Source: Gammaproteobacteria bacterium (GTDB taxonomy: Bacteria; Pseudomonadota; Gammaproteobacteria; Burkholderiales; Rhodocyclaceae). From it: DNA of 64,000 bases. This document shows positions 54,297-62,942 of this stretch, in pieces. Both the position numbers and the translations under genes were made by a program. The stretch spans positions 1 to 64,000 of the forward strand of contig JAHJEO010000016.1 of the NCBI GenBank assembly GCA_018825305.1, read 5' to 3'. Position 1 is the first letter of the stretch. The number at the start of each line of letters is the position of its first letter. Below the pieces are notes generated by a model. It had not been told where the DNA came from. It worked only from the letters and a program-made list of their open reading frames with translations, and searched no databases.

Positions 54297-54842
54297 TCAT
54301 TCTTCCTTCGCTGCCTCGGTCAACTCGCGCAGCACCCGGAAGATTTCGCGGAAGGCGCGCGGCGGCTTGTTGTTCTCGCGCTCCTTGAGGGCGTTGCGGC
54401 GTAGCTGGCGCAGCTGGGTGATGTCGGTGCCGGGATGGTCGCGGGCAATCTCGCCCACCACGGCCTCGTCCGCCAGAAGGCGTTCGCGCAGGCGTTCCAG
54501 CGCGTGCTGGCGGGCGTTGGCGGCGTTGGAGATGCCGTTGATCTCATCAAGCACGGCGCGGATCGGTTCGGGCTCGATGCCGCGCATCAGCTTGCCGATG
54601 TATTGCATCTGGCGGGCGACGGCGCCGTGGCTGGTGAAGCGCTGGCAATCGCGGATGGCGCCCATCAGGTTGTCCGGCAGGTCGAACTTCTTCAGCTGGT
54701 CGCGCGACAGGGCGACCAGCTCGGCGCCCATGTCCTGCAGCGCGGTCGATTCGCGCTTCTTCTGCGACTTGCTCGGGCGCAGGTCTTCTTCGCCTTCGCT
54801 GGCGGGCTCTTCATCGGTGCCGGGGACGTAGTGCTTGCTCAT
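54297..54842 (-). CDS. darP: Ribosome-associated protein DarP (YjgA)
   Basis: DarP/YjgA binds the 50S precursor near the peptidyl-transferase centre and helps its maturation. The protein has 181 residues: SKSQKKRESTALQDMGAELV, then LPDNLMGAIRDCQRFTSHGA and RQMQYIGKLMRGIEPEPIRA. All are family signatures. I chose ATG 54842 (MSKHYVPG). The pairing with divergent pmbA is conserved in beta- and gammaproteobacteria. A TATAAT-like box lies about 15 nt before the start. Confidence 0.94.
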   Translation of the reverse strand: MSKHYVPGTDEEPASEGEEDLRPSKSQKKRESTALQDMGAELVALSRDQLKKFDLPDNLMGAIRDCQRFTSHGAVARQMQYIGKLMRGIEPEPIRAVLDEINGISNAANARQHALERLRERLLADEAVVGEIARDHPGTDITQLRQLRRNALKERENNKPPRAFREIFRVLRELTEAAKEE

Positions 54843-54883
54843 CGCGGTTATGATTATAGCTTTCGCACCCACCCAATTCCGCC

Positions 54884-56236
54884 ATGCCGACCAGGTCTTC
54901 GAACGATTTCAGCCACACTCCCGAGCAATTGCGCCAGTTGGCGGCCGACATCCTCGAACATGCCCGGCGCGTCGGCGCAACGGGTTGCGAGACCGACGTG
55001 TCCGAAGGGTACGGCCAGTCGGTGACGGTGCGGAAGGGCGAGGTCGAGACCATCGAGTACAACCGCGACAAGGGCATCGGCGTCACGGTTTACCTCGGCA
55101 ACCGCCGCGGCAACGCCAGCACCTCGGACTTTTCGCCTGCGGCGCTGCGTGCCACGGTCGACAAGGCCGCCACCATCGCCCGCTTTACCGCCGAGGACTC
55201 CTGCGCCGGTCTGCCCGACGCGGCGCTTCTGGCCAAGGCCGGTGGCTCCGACCTCGACCTGTTCCATCCGTGGCAGCTGCCGATCGAGGAGTCCATCGAA
55301 CTGGCCCGACGCTGCGAGGCGGCCGCATTCGCGGTCAGCCCTTTGATCGCCAATACCGAAGGCGCCAGTGTTTCGGCACAGCAGTCGCATTTCGTCTCGG
55401 CCAACAGCCTGGGTTTCATGGGCGGTTTTGCCACCACGCGCCATTACATCTCCTGTGCGCCCATCGCCGGCAAGGGCGATGGCATGCAGCGCGACGACTG
55501 GTATTCGAGCAAGCGCGACCCCGCCGACTTCCCCGCGCCCGAGGCCATTGGCAAATACGCGGCTTGCCGCGCGCTGGCGCGGCTGAAGTCGAGGAAGCTC
55601 AAGACCTGCCAGGTGCCGGTGCTGTTCGAGGCGCCGCTGGCGGCCTCGCTGATCGGCAGCTTCGTGCACGCGGTCAGCGGCGGCTCGCTTTATCGAAAAT
55701 CCTCCTTCCTGCTCGATTCGCTCGGCAGCCAGGTTTTTCCCGATTTCGTACAGATCACCGACGATCCCTTCCTGCCCAAGGGCCTGGCATCAGGCTGGTT
55801 CGACGACGACGGCGTCGCCGTCAGCCGCCGCGAGGTAGTGAAGGGCGGCGTGCTGCAGGGCTACTTCCTGTCGACCTATTCGGCGCGCAAGCTCGGCATG
55901 CAGACCACCGGCAACGCCGGCGGCAGCCACAATCTCATCGTCAAGCCGGGTCGCCACGACTTCAAGGGGCTGCTGAAGGAAATGGGTCGCGGGCTGCTGG
56001 TTACCGAGCTGCTCGGCCACGGCGTCAATTACATTACCGGCGACTATTCACGCGGTGCCGCCGGCTATTGGGTCGAGCATGGCGAGATCCAGTACCCGGT
56101 CGAGGAAATCACCATTGCCGGCAACCTCAAGGACATGTTCCGCGGCATCGCGGCCATCGGCAAGGACGTGGTGGTGAGAGGTTCCAAGCAGGTGGGGTCC
56201 ATCCTGGTCGATCGCATGACCGTTGCCGGCAACTGA
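54884..56236 (+). CDS. pmbA: Metalloprotease PmbA (TldE)
   Basis: PmbA/TldE is the partner of TldD in a zinc protease that processes microcin-type peptides and antitoxins. The protein has 450 residues: CETDVSEGYGQSVTVRKGEV, YNRDKGIGVTVYLGNRRGNA and GFMGGFATTRHYISCAPIAG. Near the C-terminus it has GMQTTGNAGGSHNLIVKPG and ELLGHGVNYITGDYSRGAAG. As in other TldE chains, the HExxH zinc motif is absent and belongs to TldD. The tldD gene is not in the window. Confidence 0.95.
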   Translation: MPTRSSNDFSHTPEQLRQLAADILEHARRVGATGCETDVSEGYGQSVTVRKGEVETIEYNRDKGIGVTVYLGNRRGNASTSDFSPAALRATVDKAATIARFTAEDSCAGLPDAALLAKAGGSDLDLFHPWQLPIEESIELARRCEAAAFAVSPLIANTEGASVSAQQSHFVSANSLGFMGGFATTRHYISCAPIAGKGDGMQRDDWYSSKRDPADFPAPEAIGKYAACRALARLKSRKLKTCQVPVLFEAPLAASLIGSFVHAVSGGSLYRKSSFLLDSLGSQVFPDFVQITDDPFLPKGLASGWFDDDGVAVSRREVVKGGVLQGYFLSTYSARKLGMQTTGNAGGSHNLIVKPGRHDFKGLLKEMGRGLLVTELLGHGVNYITGDYSRGAAGYWVEHGEIQYPVEEITIAGNLKDMFRGIAAIGKDVVVRGSKQVGSILVDRMTVAGN

Positions 56237-56265
56237 GCTCCCCCCCCGTTCCTTTTTGCACAACG

Positions 56266-56281
56266 ATTGTGGTTTTCCGCA
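56266..56281 (+). promoter_or_regulatory. 16-bp element upstream of dctP, shared with dctQM
   Basis: ATTGTGGTTTTCCGCA lies 93 nt before the dctP start. The identical 16 bp lies at a similar distance before dctQ (60149-60164). Here it overlaps the inverted repeat CACAACGATTGTG. Confidence 0.65.
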
Positions 56282-56373
56282 GGTCCCGATGGCAACTCTT
56301 TGGGAGTAGTATCGGCGCACGATTCCTCACCCTGTGCGGAATTGCACCCCCTCAAAAATACAGGAGACGTGGC

Positions 56374-57456
56374 ATGGAACGACGTAAATTCTTGCAGAAC
56401 GCGGGTATCGCCGGCATCCTGGCGGCCGGTGCCGCCCCGGCGGTGGTCAACGCCCAGCAGGCGATCCGCTGGCGCCTGGCCTCGAGTTTCCCGAAAGCAC
56501 TTGATACCATCTATGGCGCGGCAGAGGCCTTCTCCAAGAAGGTCAAGGACATGTCGGGCGGCAAGTTCGAGATCTCGGTGCATGCCGGCGGCGAGCTGAT
56601 GCCGGCCTTCGGCGTGGTCGACGGCGTGCAGCAGGGCACAGTCGAGTGCGCGCATACCGCGCCCTACTACTTCTTCGGCAAGGACGAGACCTTCGCCATC
56701 GACTGCACCATTCCGTTCGGCCTCAACTCGCGCCAGATGACGGCGTGGATGTACCACGGCAACGGCATGAAGCTGATGCGCGAGTTCTATAGCCAGTACA
56801 ACATCGTCAACTTCCCCATGGGCAACACCGGGGCGCAGATGGGCGGCTGGTATCGCAAGCCGGTCAAGTCGCTGGCCGACATCAAGGGCCTCAAGATGCG
56901 CATCGGCGGCTTCGGCGGCCGCATCCTTGCCGGCATCGGCGGCGTGCCGCAGAACATTCCCGGCGGCGAGATCTACCAGGCGCTGGAGAAGGGCACCATC
57001 GACGCCACCGAGTGGGTCGGCCCCTATGACGACCAGAAGCTCGGCTTCTACAAGGTTGCCAAGCACTATGCCTACCCGGCCTGGTGGGAAGGCGGCCCGC
57101 AGCTGACCCTCTACGTCAACAACAAGGCCTACGACTCGCTCTCCAGCGAGAACAAGGCCATCGTCGAAGCCGCCGCGGCCTATGCCCACGTGGACATGCA
57201 GGCCAAGTACGACGCGAAGAACCCGCAGGCGCTGAAGGAACTGGTCGCTGGTGGCACCAAGCTGTTCCGTCTGCCCAAGGACGTCATGGCCGGTGCCTTC
57301 AAGTTTGCCGAAGCGCACTACGCCGAACTGTCCGCCAAGAACCCGCACTGGAAGAAGGTCTACGCCGACTACTCCGCCTTCCGCAAGGAGCAGAACCTGT
57401 GGTTCCGCTTCGCCGAGGCGGGTTTCGACAGCTTCATGCAGGCACAGAAGCTGTAA
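56374..57456 (+). CDS. TRAP transporter solute-binding protein DctP-type (Tat signal)
   Basis: This periplasmic receptor has 360 residues. The signal MERRKFLQNAGIAGILAAGA has the twin-arginine form. The DctP family body shows RLASSFPKALDTIYGAAEAF, KVKDMSGGKFEISVHAGGEL, GWYRKPVKSLADIKGLKMRI and GTIDATEWVGPYDDQKLGFY. Proteins of this subgroup (TakP-like) often bind 2-oxo acids or mannitol-type ligands. The ligand here is not certain. The start has AGGAGACG upstream. It converges with dctM across a bidirectional terminator. Confidence 0.94.
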   Translation: MERRKFLQNAGIAGILAAGAAPAVVNAQQAIRWRLASSFPKALDTIYGAAEAFSKKVKDMSGGKFEISVHAGGELMPAFGVVDGVQQGTVECAHTAPYYFFGKDETFAIDCTIPFGLNSRQMTAWMYHGNGMKLMREFYSQYNIVNFPMGNTGAQMGGWYRKPVKSLADIKGLKMRIGGFGGRILAGIGGVPQNIPGGEIYQALEKGTIDATEWVGPYDDQKLGFYKVAKHYAYPAWWEGGPQLTLYVNNKAYDSLSSENKAIVEAAAAYAHVDMQAKYDAKNPQALKELVAGGTKLFRLPKDVMAGAFKFAEAHYAELSAKNPHWKKVYADYSAFRKEQNLWFRFAEAGFDSFMQAQKL

Positions 57457-57476
57457 GCGGTTTCCGTTTCACCAAC

Positions 57477-57508
57477 AAAAAACCCGCAGGCAAGCCTGCG
57501 GGTTTTTT
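57477..57508. terminator. Bidirectional terminator between dctP and dctM
   Basis: AAAAAACCCGCAGGC-AA-GCCTGCGGGTTTTTT is a perfect hairpin with an A run on one side and a T run on the other, so it can end transcripts from both directions. It lies 20 nt after the dctP stop. Confidence 0.95.
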
Positions 57509-57548
57509 GTTGTCCGGCGAATGCAACCGGGGCCGCTTACCGCCGCGT

Positions 57549-59399
57549 CTACTTCGGATTGCCCTTCTTCTTGTCCTTGGTGAGGTCGTCCAGCAGGGCG
57601 GCGGCGGCCTCGTCGTCCTTGGCATCCTGCTCGTCCCGAGCCGGCGCCATCGCGTCGAGGTCCGCCGGCTTGTCGGCCGGGTTCGCTCCGGCGCCAGCGT
57701 CGGTCGGGGCTCCGGCCTTCGGTTCGTCGAACCAGTCGGCCGGATTGCTCGGTGCGCCGTAGCCGCGGTCGAAGCCGCTGGGCTCGAACTGCAGCTGGAT
57801 CTCGTCGGCGTTGAGCTTCTTGACCTTCTCGATGTTGCCGGTCACCAGTTGCGGGAAAGCGATGAGCAGGCCGACCATGGACATCTGGATCACCACGAAG
57901 GGCACGGCGCCCCAGTAGATCTGGCCGGTCGTGACGGGCGCGATCTTCTTCTGCGTCAGGCGGTCGATGTATTCGCTGTGTGGCGCCACGCTGCGCAGGT
58001 AGAACAGGGCGAAGCCGAAGGGCGGATGCATGAACGATGTCTGCATGTTCACCGCCATCAGGATGCCGAACCAGACGAGGTCGATGCCCATCTTGTCGGC
58101 CACCGGCGCCAGCAGCGGGATGATGATGAAGGCCAGTTCGAAGAAGTCGAGGAAGAAGGCCAGGCCGAATACCAGCAGGTTGACCACGATGAGGAAGCCG
58201 ATCTGGCCGCCGGGCAGGCCGGTGAGCAGGTGTTCGACCCAGCGCGGCCCATCCACTGCCTGGAAGCTGAGGCTGAATACCGTGGCGCCGAGCAGGATGA
58301 ACAGCACGAAGCTGGAGAGCTTCATGGTGGCTTCCATCGCTTGCGTCATCAGTTTGATGCTCAGGCGACGGCGGCTGAAGGCCATTATCAGCGCGCCCAT
58401 GGCACCCATGGCGCCGCCCTCGGTCGGTGTGGCGATGCCGAGGAAGATGGTGCCGAGCACGAGGAAGATCAGGGCCAGCGGCGGGATCAGCACGAAGGTG
58501 ACGCGCTCGGCCATGCGCGACAGCAGCCGCAGCTTCAGCACGCGGTTGGCGACGGCCAGGGTGAAGGCGGAGCCGATGCCGATGCACATCGAAACGATGA
58601 TCATCTCGTCGGTGGGCGTGCCTTCCGGGCGCGTCTTGGCGAAGGCGATGGCGGCACCGACGGATACCACCGTGAGCGCAGATAGTGAGCGCAGGCCGGC
58701 GCTGCCGTCGTCCTCGCGGATGGTGCGCGCCGACAGCGGCATGGCCGGCACGGCAGCCGGGCTGAAGATGCTGACGAGGAAGACCCAGCCAAGGTAGAGC
58801 ATGGTCAGCACGAAGCCGGGAATGAAGGCGCCGGCATAGAGGTCGCCGACGCTGCGACCCAGCTGGTCGGCGATGACGATCAGCACCAGCGACGGCGGGA
58901 TGATCTGTGCCAGCGTGCCAGAAGCGGCGATGACGCCCGAGGCGATGCGCCTGTCGTATCCGTAGCGCAGCATGATGGGCAGCGAGATCAGACCCATCGA
59001 GATCACCGAGGCGGCGACCACGCCGGTGGTGGCCGCCAGCATGGCGCCGACCAGGATCACCGCGTAGCCGAGGCCGCCGCGGATCGGGCCGAACAACTGG
59101 CCGATGGTGTCGAGCAAATCTTCGGCCATGCCCGAACGTTCGAGGATCAGGCCCATGAAGGTGAAGAAGGGGATGGCGAGCAGGGTATCGTTCTTGAGGA
59201 TGCCGAAAATGCGTAGCGGCAGCGCCTGCATCAGCGAGGCTGGCAGCATGCCCAGCTCGACGCCGAGGTAGCCGAAGAACAGGCCGCAGGCGGCAAGAGA
59301 AAAAGCCACCGAGTAGCCCATCAGCAGGAAGAAGATCAGGCCGATGAACATGACCGGGGCCATGTTGGCGTGGAGGAAATCGGTCAGCAGCGCGATCAC
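57549..59399 (-). CDS. dctM: TRAP transporter large permease DctM
   Basis: This membrane protein of 616 residues moves the solute captured by DctP. It has about 12-13 helices: FIGLIFFLLMGYSVAFSLAA, PFFTFMGLILERSGMAEDLL, and GVIAASGTLAQIIPPSLVLI. Further on are LGIATPTEGGAMGAMGALIM and MQTSFMHPPFGFALFYLRS. The last 75 residues form an unusual acidic, Ala/Asp/Pro-rich tail (ADKPADLDAMAPARDEQDAK). The start GTG 59399 overlaps the dctQ stop, with GGGAG upstream. It is the second gene of a dctQ-dctM unit. Confidence 0.94.
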   Translation of the reverse strand: MIALLTDFLHANMAPVMFIGLIFFLLMGYSVAFSLAACGLFFGYLGVELGMLPASLMQALPLRIFGILKNDTLLAIPFFTFMGLILERSGMAEDLLDTIGQLFGPIRGGLGYAVILVGAMLAATTGVVAASVISMGLISLPIMLRYGYDRRIASGVIAASGTLAQIIPPSLVLIVIADQLGRSVGDLYAGAFIPGFVLTMLYLGWVFLVSIFSPAAVPAMPLSARTIREDDGSAGLRSLSALTVVSVGAAIAFAKTRPEGTPTDEMIIVSMCIGIGSAFTLAVANRVLKLRLLSRMAERVTFVLIPPLALIFLVLGTIFLGIATPTEGGAMGAMGALIMAFSRRRLSIKLMTQAMEATMKLSSFVLFILLGATVFSLSFQAVDGPRWVEHLLTGLPGGQIGFLIVVNLLVFGLAFFLDFFELAFIIIPLLAPVADKMGIDLVWFGILMAVNMQTSFMHPPFGFALFYLRSVAPHSEYIDRLTQKKIAPVTTGQIYWGAVPFVVIQMSMVGLLIAFPQLVTGNIEKVKKLNADEIQLQFEPSGFDRGYGAPSNPADWFDEPKAGAPTDAGAGANPADKPADLDAMAPARDEQDAKDDEAAAALLDDLTKDKKKGNPK

Positions 59400-60046
59400 T
59401 TGTCGCTCCCTTCGCGCCTGTCGGCCATGTCGACGGCATCCTCTACGCGGTCGATGACTTCGGGCGCGACGTGATGGCGCTTGATTTCCTCGGCCAGTTC
59501 TTCCTCGGCAGTCTTGGTCTGCAGTGGCCGGGTCGGATCGGCGCAAAGGCCCTTCAGGAAGCCGATGCGTTTGATGAGTTCGGAGATTCCCTGCAATCCC
59601 AGCAAGGCGAAGCCGATGGGCACCAGGGCATAAACCGGCCAGCGGATCAGGCCGCCGGCGTTCTCGGACATCTCACCGGACTCGTAGGCGTTGACCACCA
59701 GCGGCCAGACCAGGTCGACGACGGCGAAGACGAAGGGCATCAGGAAGAACAGGATGCCGAAGATCTCGACCTTGACCTGGGTCTGCCGGGAAAACCGGCC
59801 GAGAATCACGTCGATCTTCACGTGGCCCTGGCGCAGCATGGTGTAGCCGGCGCCGAGCAGGAAAATCGCGGCGAACAGGTACCACTGGATTTCGAGGAAG
59901 GCGTTGGAACTGGTGTTGAACAGCTTGCGAATGACCGCATTGCTGGCACTGATGAACACGGCGACCAGCACCAGCCAGAGCACCATGCGGCCGACCCGCT
60001 CGCTCAGGCCGTCGATCAGGCCCGAAAGTTTCAACAACCCCTGCAT
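59396..60046 (-). CDS. dctQ: TRAP transporter small permease DctQ
   Basis: This four-helix membrane protein of 216 residues pairs with DctM. Helices include MVLWLVLVAVFISASNAVIR and EIQWYLFAAIFLLGAGYTML. RQGHVKIDVILGRFSRQTQV is the conserved cytoplasmic loop. The last 45 residues are charged. The start ATG 60046 has GGAGAG upstream. The promoter region contains the 16-bp element shared with dctP (60149-60164) and a TATAAA box. Confidence 0.92.
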   Translation of the reverse strand: MQGLLKLSGLIDGLSERVGRMVLWLVLVAVFISASNAVIRKLFNTSSNAFLEIQWYLFAAIFLLGAGYTMLRQGHVKIDVILGRFSRQTQVKVEIFGILFFLMPFVFAVVDLVWPLVVNAYESGEMSENAGGLIRWPVYALVPIGFALLGLQGISELIKRIGFLKGLCADPTRPLQTKTAEEELAEEIKRHHVAPEVIDRVEDAVDMADRREGSDK

Positions 60047-60148
60047 CGTTTCTCTCCCCCGCCGCCCGGCCTCACAGCACCGAATTGGCATTTTGGAACA
60101 ACAAGATGTGGGCCAGTTTATACAAAAAGCCCCGATCCCCGGCCGCGT

Positions 60149-60164
60149 TGCGGAAAACCACAAT
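60149..60164 (-). promoter_or_regulatory. 16-bp element upstream of dctQM, shared with dctP
   Basis: On the minus strand it reads ATTGTGGTTTTCCGCA, identical to 56266-56281. It lies about 103 nt before the dctQ start. It overlaps the small inverted repeat CCACATTGTGG. Confidence 0.65.
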
Positions 60165-60198
60165 GTGGTCACCGTGGTTCATGAAAATGACCGCACCG

Positions 60199-61737
60199 TC
60201 AAATGCGCGTCGTCCGATTGGCCCAGAAGGGCTCGCGCAGTTCGCGTTTGAGTATCTTGCCGGCGGCATTGCGCGGCAACTCTGCGACGATATCGACACG
60301 GGCCAGGCGCTGATATCGTGCGGCGACCCGAGCATTGATCCATTCGCGCAGTTCTTGCGCCGTGGCGCCAGCGCCGACTTTTAGCTGGACCGCCGCCGCC
60401 GGTGTTTCTCCCCATTTCTCGTCGGGAATGCCGAACACCACGGCCTCCGCCACGGCCGGATGGCGCACGATCACCTCCTCGACATCGCGCGGGTAGATCT
60501 TGACGCCGCCGCTGTCGATCATGTCCTTGATGCGGTCGACCAGCACCAGGTAGCCGTCGCCGTCGATGCGGCCGAGGTCGCCGGTATGCAACCAGCCGTC
60601 GCGGATGGCCGCTGCGGTCAGGTCGGGGCGCTTGTAATAGCCGGGCATCAGCAGCGGGCCGCGGCCGACGATCTCGCCGACCTCGTCGATGGCAGCCTCG
60701 CTGCCGTCATCGCGCAGGATGCGCAGATCGAAGAAAGGCGGCGGCACGCCGACCGAGCCCTGCTTGCGCACGGCGTCACGCCGGTCGAGGATGGTGACAA
60801 AACCCTCGGTCAGGCCGTAGAGTTCGTGGAACCGGCCGGGCAGCAACGCTTCCAGCCTTTCCTTGTGAGCCAGTGCCAGTGGCGCGCCGAGCGACACCAG
60901 CACCTGCAGCGATTCAAGTTTCTCCGCAGCGAACGCCGCCGAGTTCAGGATGGCAACGATCTGCGACGGCACCAGCATGGTGTGCGTGACCTTCTCGCGC
61001 GCCACGGTTTCGATGAAGGCGGCGGCGTCGAAGGCCTGGTGCAGCACGTAGGTCGCGCCCATGGTGAAGGCCGGCATCAGCGTGACGAAGGAACCGTTGA
61101 AAACAATGGCGCCGCCGTGGAGCACCACCGAGTCCGCCGTGATGCGCCAGGCGTTGGCCAGCAGCGTGCCATAGAGGGCGCGGATGCGGTGGGTCAGCAC
61201 GATGCCCTTGGGCATGCCGGTGGTGCCGCTGGTGTACATGATGTTGTAGATGTCGTCGGGCGCCACTTCCGCCCGCAGCGAAGGCCCGGTGTTCACTGCG
61301 ACGAATTCGGCCCAGGGCACAAAGCCATCACTGCGGCCATCGACGATCACGCGGCCGGAAATGTCGGGCAGGGCGGTGCAGGCGGTGCCGACCGGGCCGG
61401 CGGTGGCCGCGCTGGCGAAGACGAAGCGTGGTGCGGCGTCGGCCAGCAGCGAACGCAGGCCGGATTCCATCAGCAGCGGCGACAAGGGCACGGCAACCGC
61501 ACCGAGCCGGGCGCAGGCCCAGTAGATCTCCAGCAGTTCCAGGCTGTTGCCGAGCACCGTGGCAATGCGGTCGCCCGGCGCCACGCCGGCATCCTGCAGC
61601 GCCCGCGCCAGGCGATTGACCTGCTGGTCGAACTCGCGCCAGTCGAGCGCGGTGTCGCCGCAGACCACGGCGCGTGCCCCCGGTCGGTAGCGCGCGTGGT
61701 GCTGGACCAGGCCGGCGATGTTCAATGTCGCACTCAT
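60199..61737 (-). CDS. AMP-forming acyl-CoA synthetase
   Basis: This adenylate-forming ligase of 512 residues activates a carboxylic acid to its CoA thioester with ATP. Motif I is NIMYTSGTTGMPKGIVLTH, followed by FHELYGLTEGFVTIL and GWLHTGDLGRIDGDGYLVLVD. The catalytic Lys box is ELPRNAAGKILKREL. The family cannot be narrowed to a substrate. The neighbouring thiolase and SDR suggest a fatty or side-chain acid. Its start overlaps the thiolase stop (ATGA), so it is the last gene of the operon SDR-thiolase-ligase. A dispersed motif copy lies near the C-terminus. Confidence 0.93.
   Translation of the reverse strand: MSATLNIAGLVQHHARYRPGARAVVCGDTALDWREFDQQVNRLARALQDAGVAPGDRIATVLGNSLELLEIYWACARLGAVAVPLSPLLMESGLRSLLADAAPRFVFASAATAGPVGTACTALPDISGRVIVDGRSDGFVPWAEFVAVNTGPSLRAEVAPDDIYNIMYTSGTTGMPKGIVLTHRIRALYGTLLANAWRITADSVVLHGGAIVFNGSFVTLMPAFTMGATYVLHQAFDAAAFIETVAREKVTHTMLVPSQIVAILNSAAFAAEKLESLQVLVSLGAPLALAHKERLEALLPGRFHELYGLTEGFVTILDRRDAVRKQGSVGVPPPFFDLRILRDDGSEAAIDEVGEIVGRGPLLMPGYYKRPDLTAAAIRDGWLHTGDLGRIDGDGYLVLVDRIKDMIDSGGVKIYPRDVEEVIVRHPAVAEAVVFGIPDEKWGETPAAAVQLKVGAGATAQELREWINARVAARYQRLARVDIVAELPRNAAGKILKRELREPFWANRTTRI
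60359..60383 (+). repeat. Dispersed motif copy 12 (antisense in acyl-CoA synthetase)
   Basis: GCCGTGGCGCCAGCGCCG followed by ACTTTTA. The core is intact except the last base. It encodes KVGAGATA on the other strand. Confidence 0.8.
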
Positions 61738-62942
61738 TGCGCGGTGACCCCACCATCCGTTCCGGTGCGCACGGGTTCAAGGATGCTGACGTAGTTGGCG
61801 ACGGCCGATCCGCCCATGTTGAATACGGCACCGAGTTGCGGCTGGCCGACCTGCATGGCGCCGGCGCTGCCGGTAAGCTGCATCGCCGCCATCACGTGCA
61901 TGGAAACGCCGGTGGCGCCAACCGGATGGCCCTTGGCTTTGAGCCCGCCGGACAGGTTGACCGGCAGGCGGCCGTCGCGGCCTGTGCTGCCGTCCAGCGC
62001 CCGCTCCCAGCCGTGGCCGCTCGCGGCCAGGCCCATGGCTTCGTAGGCGAGCAACTCGGCCACGGTGAAACAGTCATGCACCTCGGCGAAGGACAGGTCA
62101 TCCACGGTGATGCCGGCGTCGGCATAGGCACGCGCGAAAGCCTCCTTAGGCCCGGCGAAATCTATGACGTCGCGGCGCGACATCGGCAGGAAGTCGTTGA
62201 CCTGACGGGCGGCACGAAAGCGCACCGCCTTGGCGAAGGCGGCTGCCGTGTCGGCCGCGGCGATCACCAGCGCCGCCGCGCCGTCGGCGACGGTGGAGCA
62301 GTCGGATACCTTGAGCGGTGCCGCGACCATGCGATTCTTTTCCGACTCCTGGCGGCAGAAGTCGTAGCCGAGGTCTTTCTGGATGTGCGCCAGCGGATTG
62401 AGCGAGCCGTTGAAATGGTTCTTCGCCGCGACCATCGCCAGTGCGTCGCCAAGGTCAACTTCGTCGCCGTAGCGGGCAGAGTAATCCTGCGCCATGCGGG
62501 CGAAGATGCCGGGAAAGGTCAGGCCCTGGCCGCCTTCCTCGCGCATGTAGCTGGCGCTGGCGAGGACCTTCGCCACTTCGCTTGCCGGCAGCCCGGTCAT
62601 TTTTTCTGCGCCGACCACCAGCACGATGCGGGCGCGCCTGGCGGCGATGCGATCGAGCGCGGCGTGGATTGCCGCCGAACCGCTGGCGCAGGCGTTCTCG
62701 CAACGCGTCGCCGGCTTGAAGCGCAGGCCGGCGTCCGCCTGCAGCGGCAGGCTGGCCGGAAAGGACTGCGGCTCGAAGCCCCCGAGGTTGCCGACGAATA
62801 TCGCATCGATGTCGCGGCCGTCGACGCCAGCATCGGCCATTGCATCGCAGCTGGCCCGGACGATCAGGGATTCGAGCGTTTCCTTGTCGAGGCGGCCGAA
62901 GCGGGTATGGCCCCAGCCGACGATGCAGGGCATTGTCGTCAC
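61734..62942 (-). CDS. Thiolase-family acetyl-CoA acyltransferase
   Basis: The protein has 402 residues of the SCP2/thiolase II type. The nucleophile Cys is in RCENACASGSAAIHAALD, the His in FAEVHDCFTVAELLAYEAMG, and the end motif is LSGGLKAKGHPVGATG. The N-terminus IVGWGHTRFGRLDKETLESL is typical of the thiolase-like proteins of actinobacterial and proteobacterial sterol or side-chain degradation. The start is GTG 62942 (overlaps the SDR stop) or ATG 62933. Cleavage of a 3-ketoacyl-CoA is the likely reaction. Confidence 0.9.
   Translation of the reverse strand: MTTMPCIVGWGHTRFGRLDKETLESLIVRASCDAMADAGVDGRDIDAIFVGNLGGFEPQSFPASLPLQADAGLRFKPATRCENACASGSAAIHAALDRIAARRARIVLVVGAEKMTGLPASEVAKVLASASYMREEGGQGLTFPGIFARMAQDYSARYGDEVDLGDALAMVAAKNHFNGSLNPLAHIQKDLGYDFCRQESEKNRMVAAPLKVSDCSTVADGAAALVIAAADTAAAFAKAVRFRAARQVNDFLPMSRRDVIDFAGPKEAFARAYADAGITVDDLSFAEVHDCFTVAELLAYEAMGLAASGHGWERALDGSTGRDGRLPVNLSGGLKAKGHPVGATGVSMHVMAAMQLTGSAGAMQVGQPQLGAVFNMGGSAVANYVSILEPVRTGTDGGVTAQ

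Noticed and set aside
56266-56281. The shared TRAP element as a sigma-54 promoter
   Set aside because: The GG and GC pairs are 6 nt apart, not 10, so the -24/-12 spacing is wrong.
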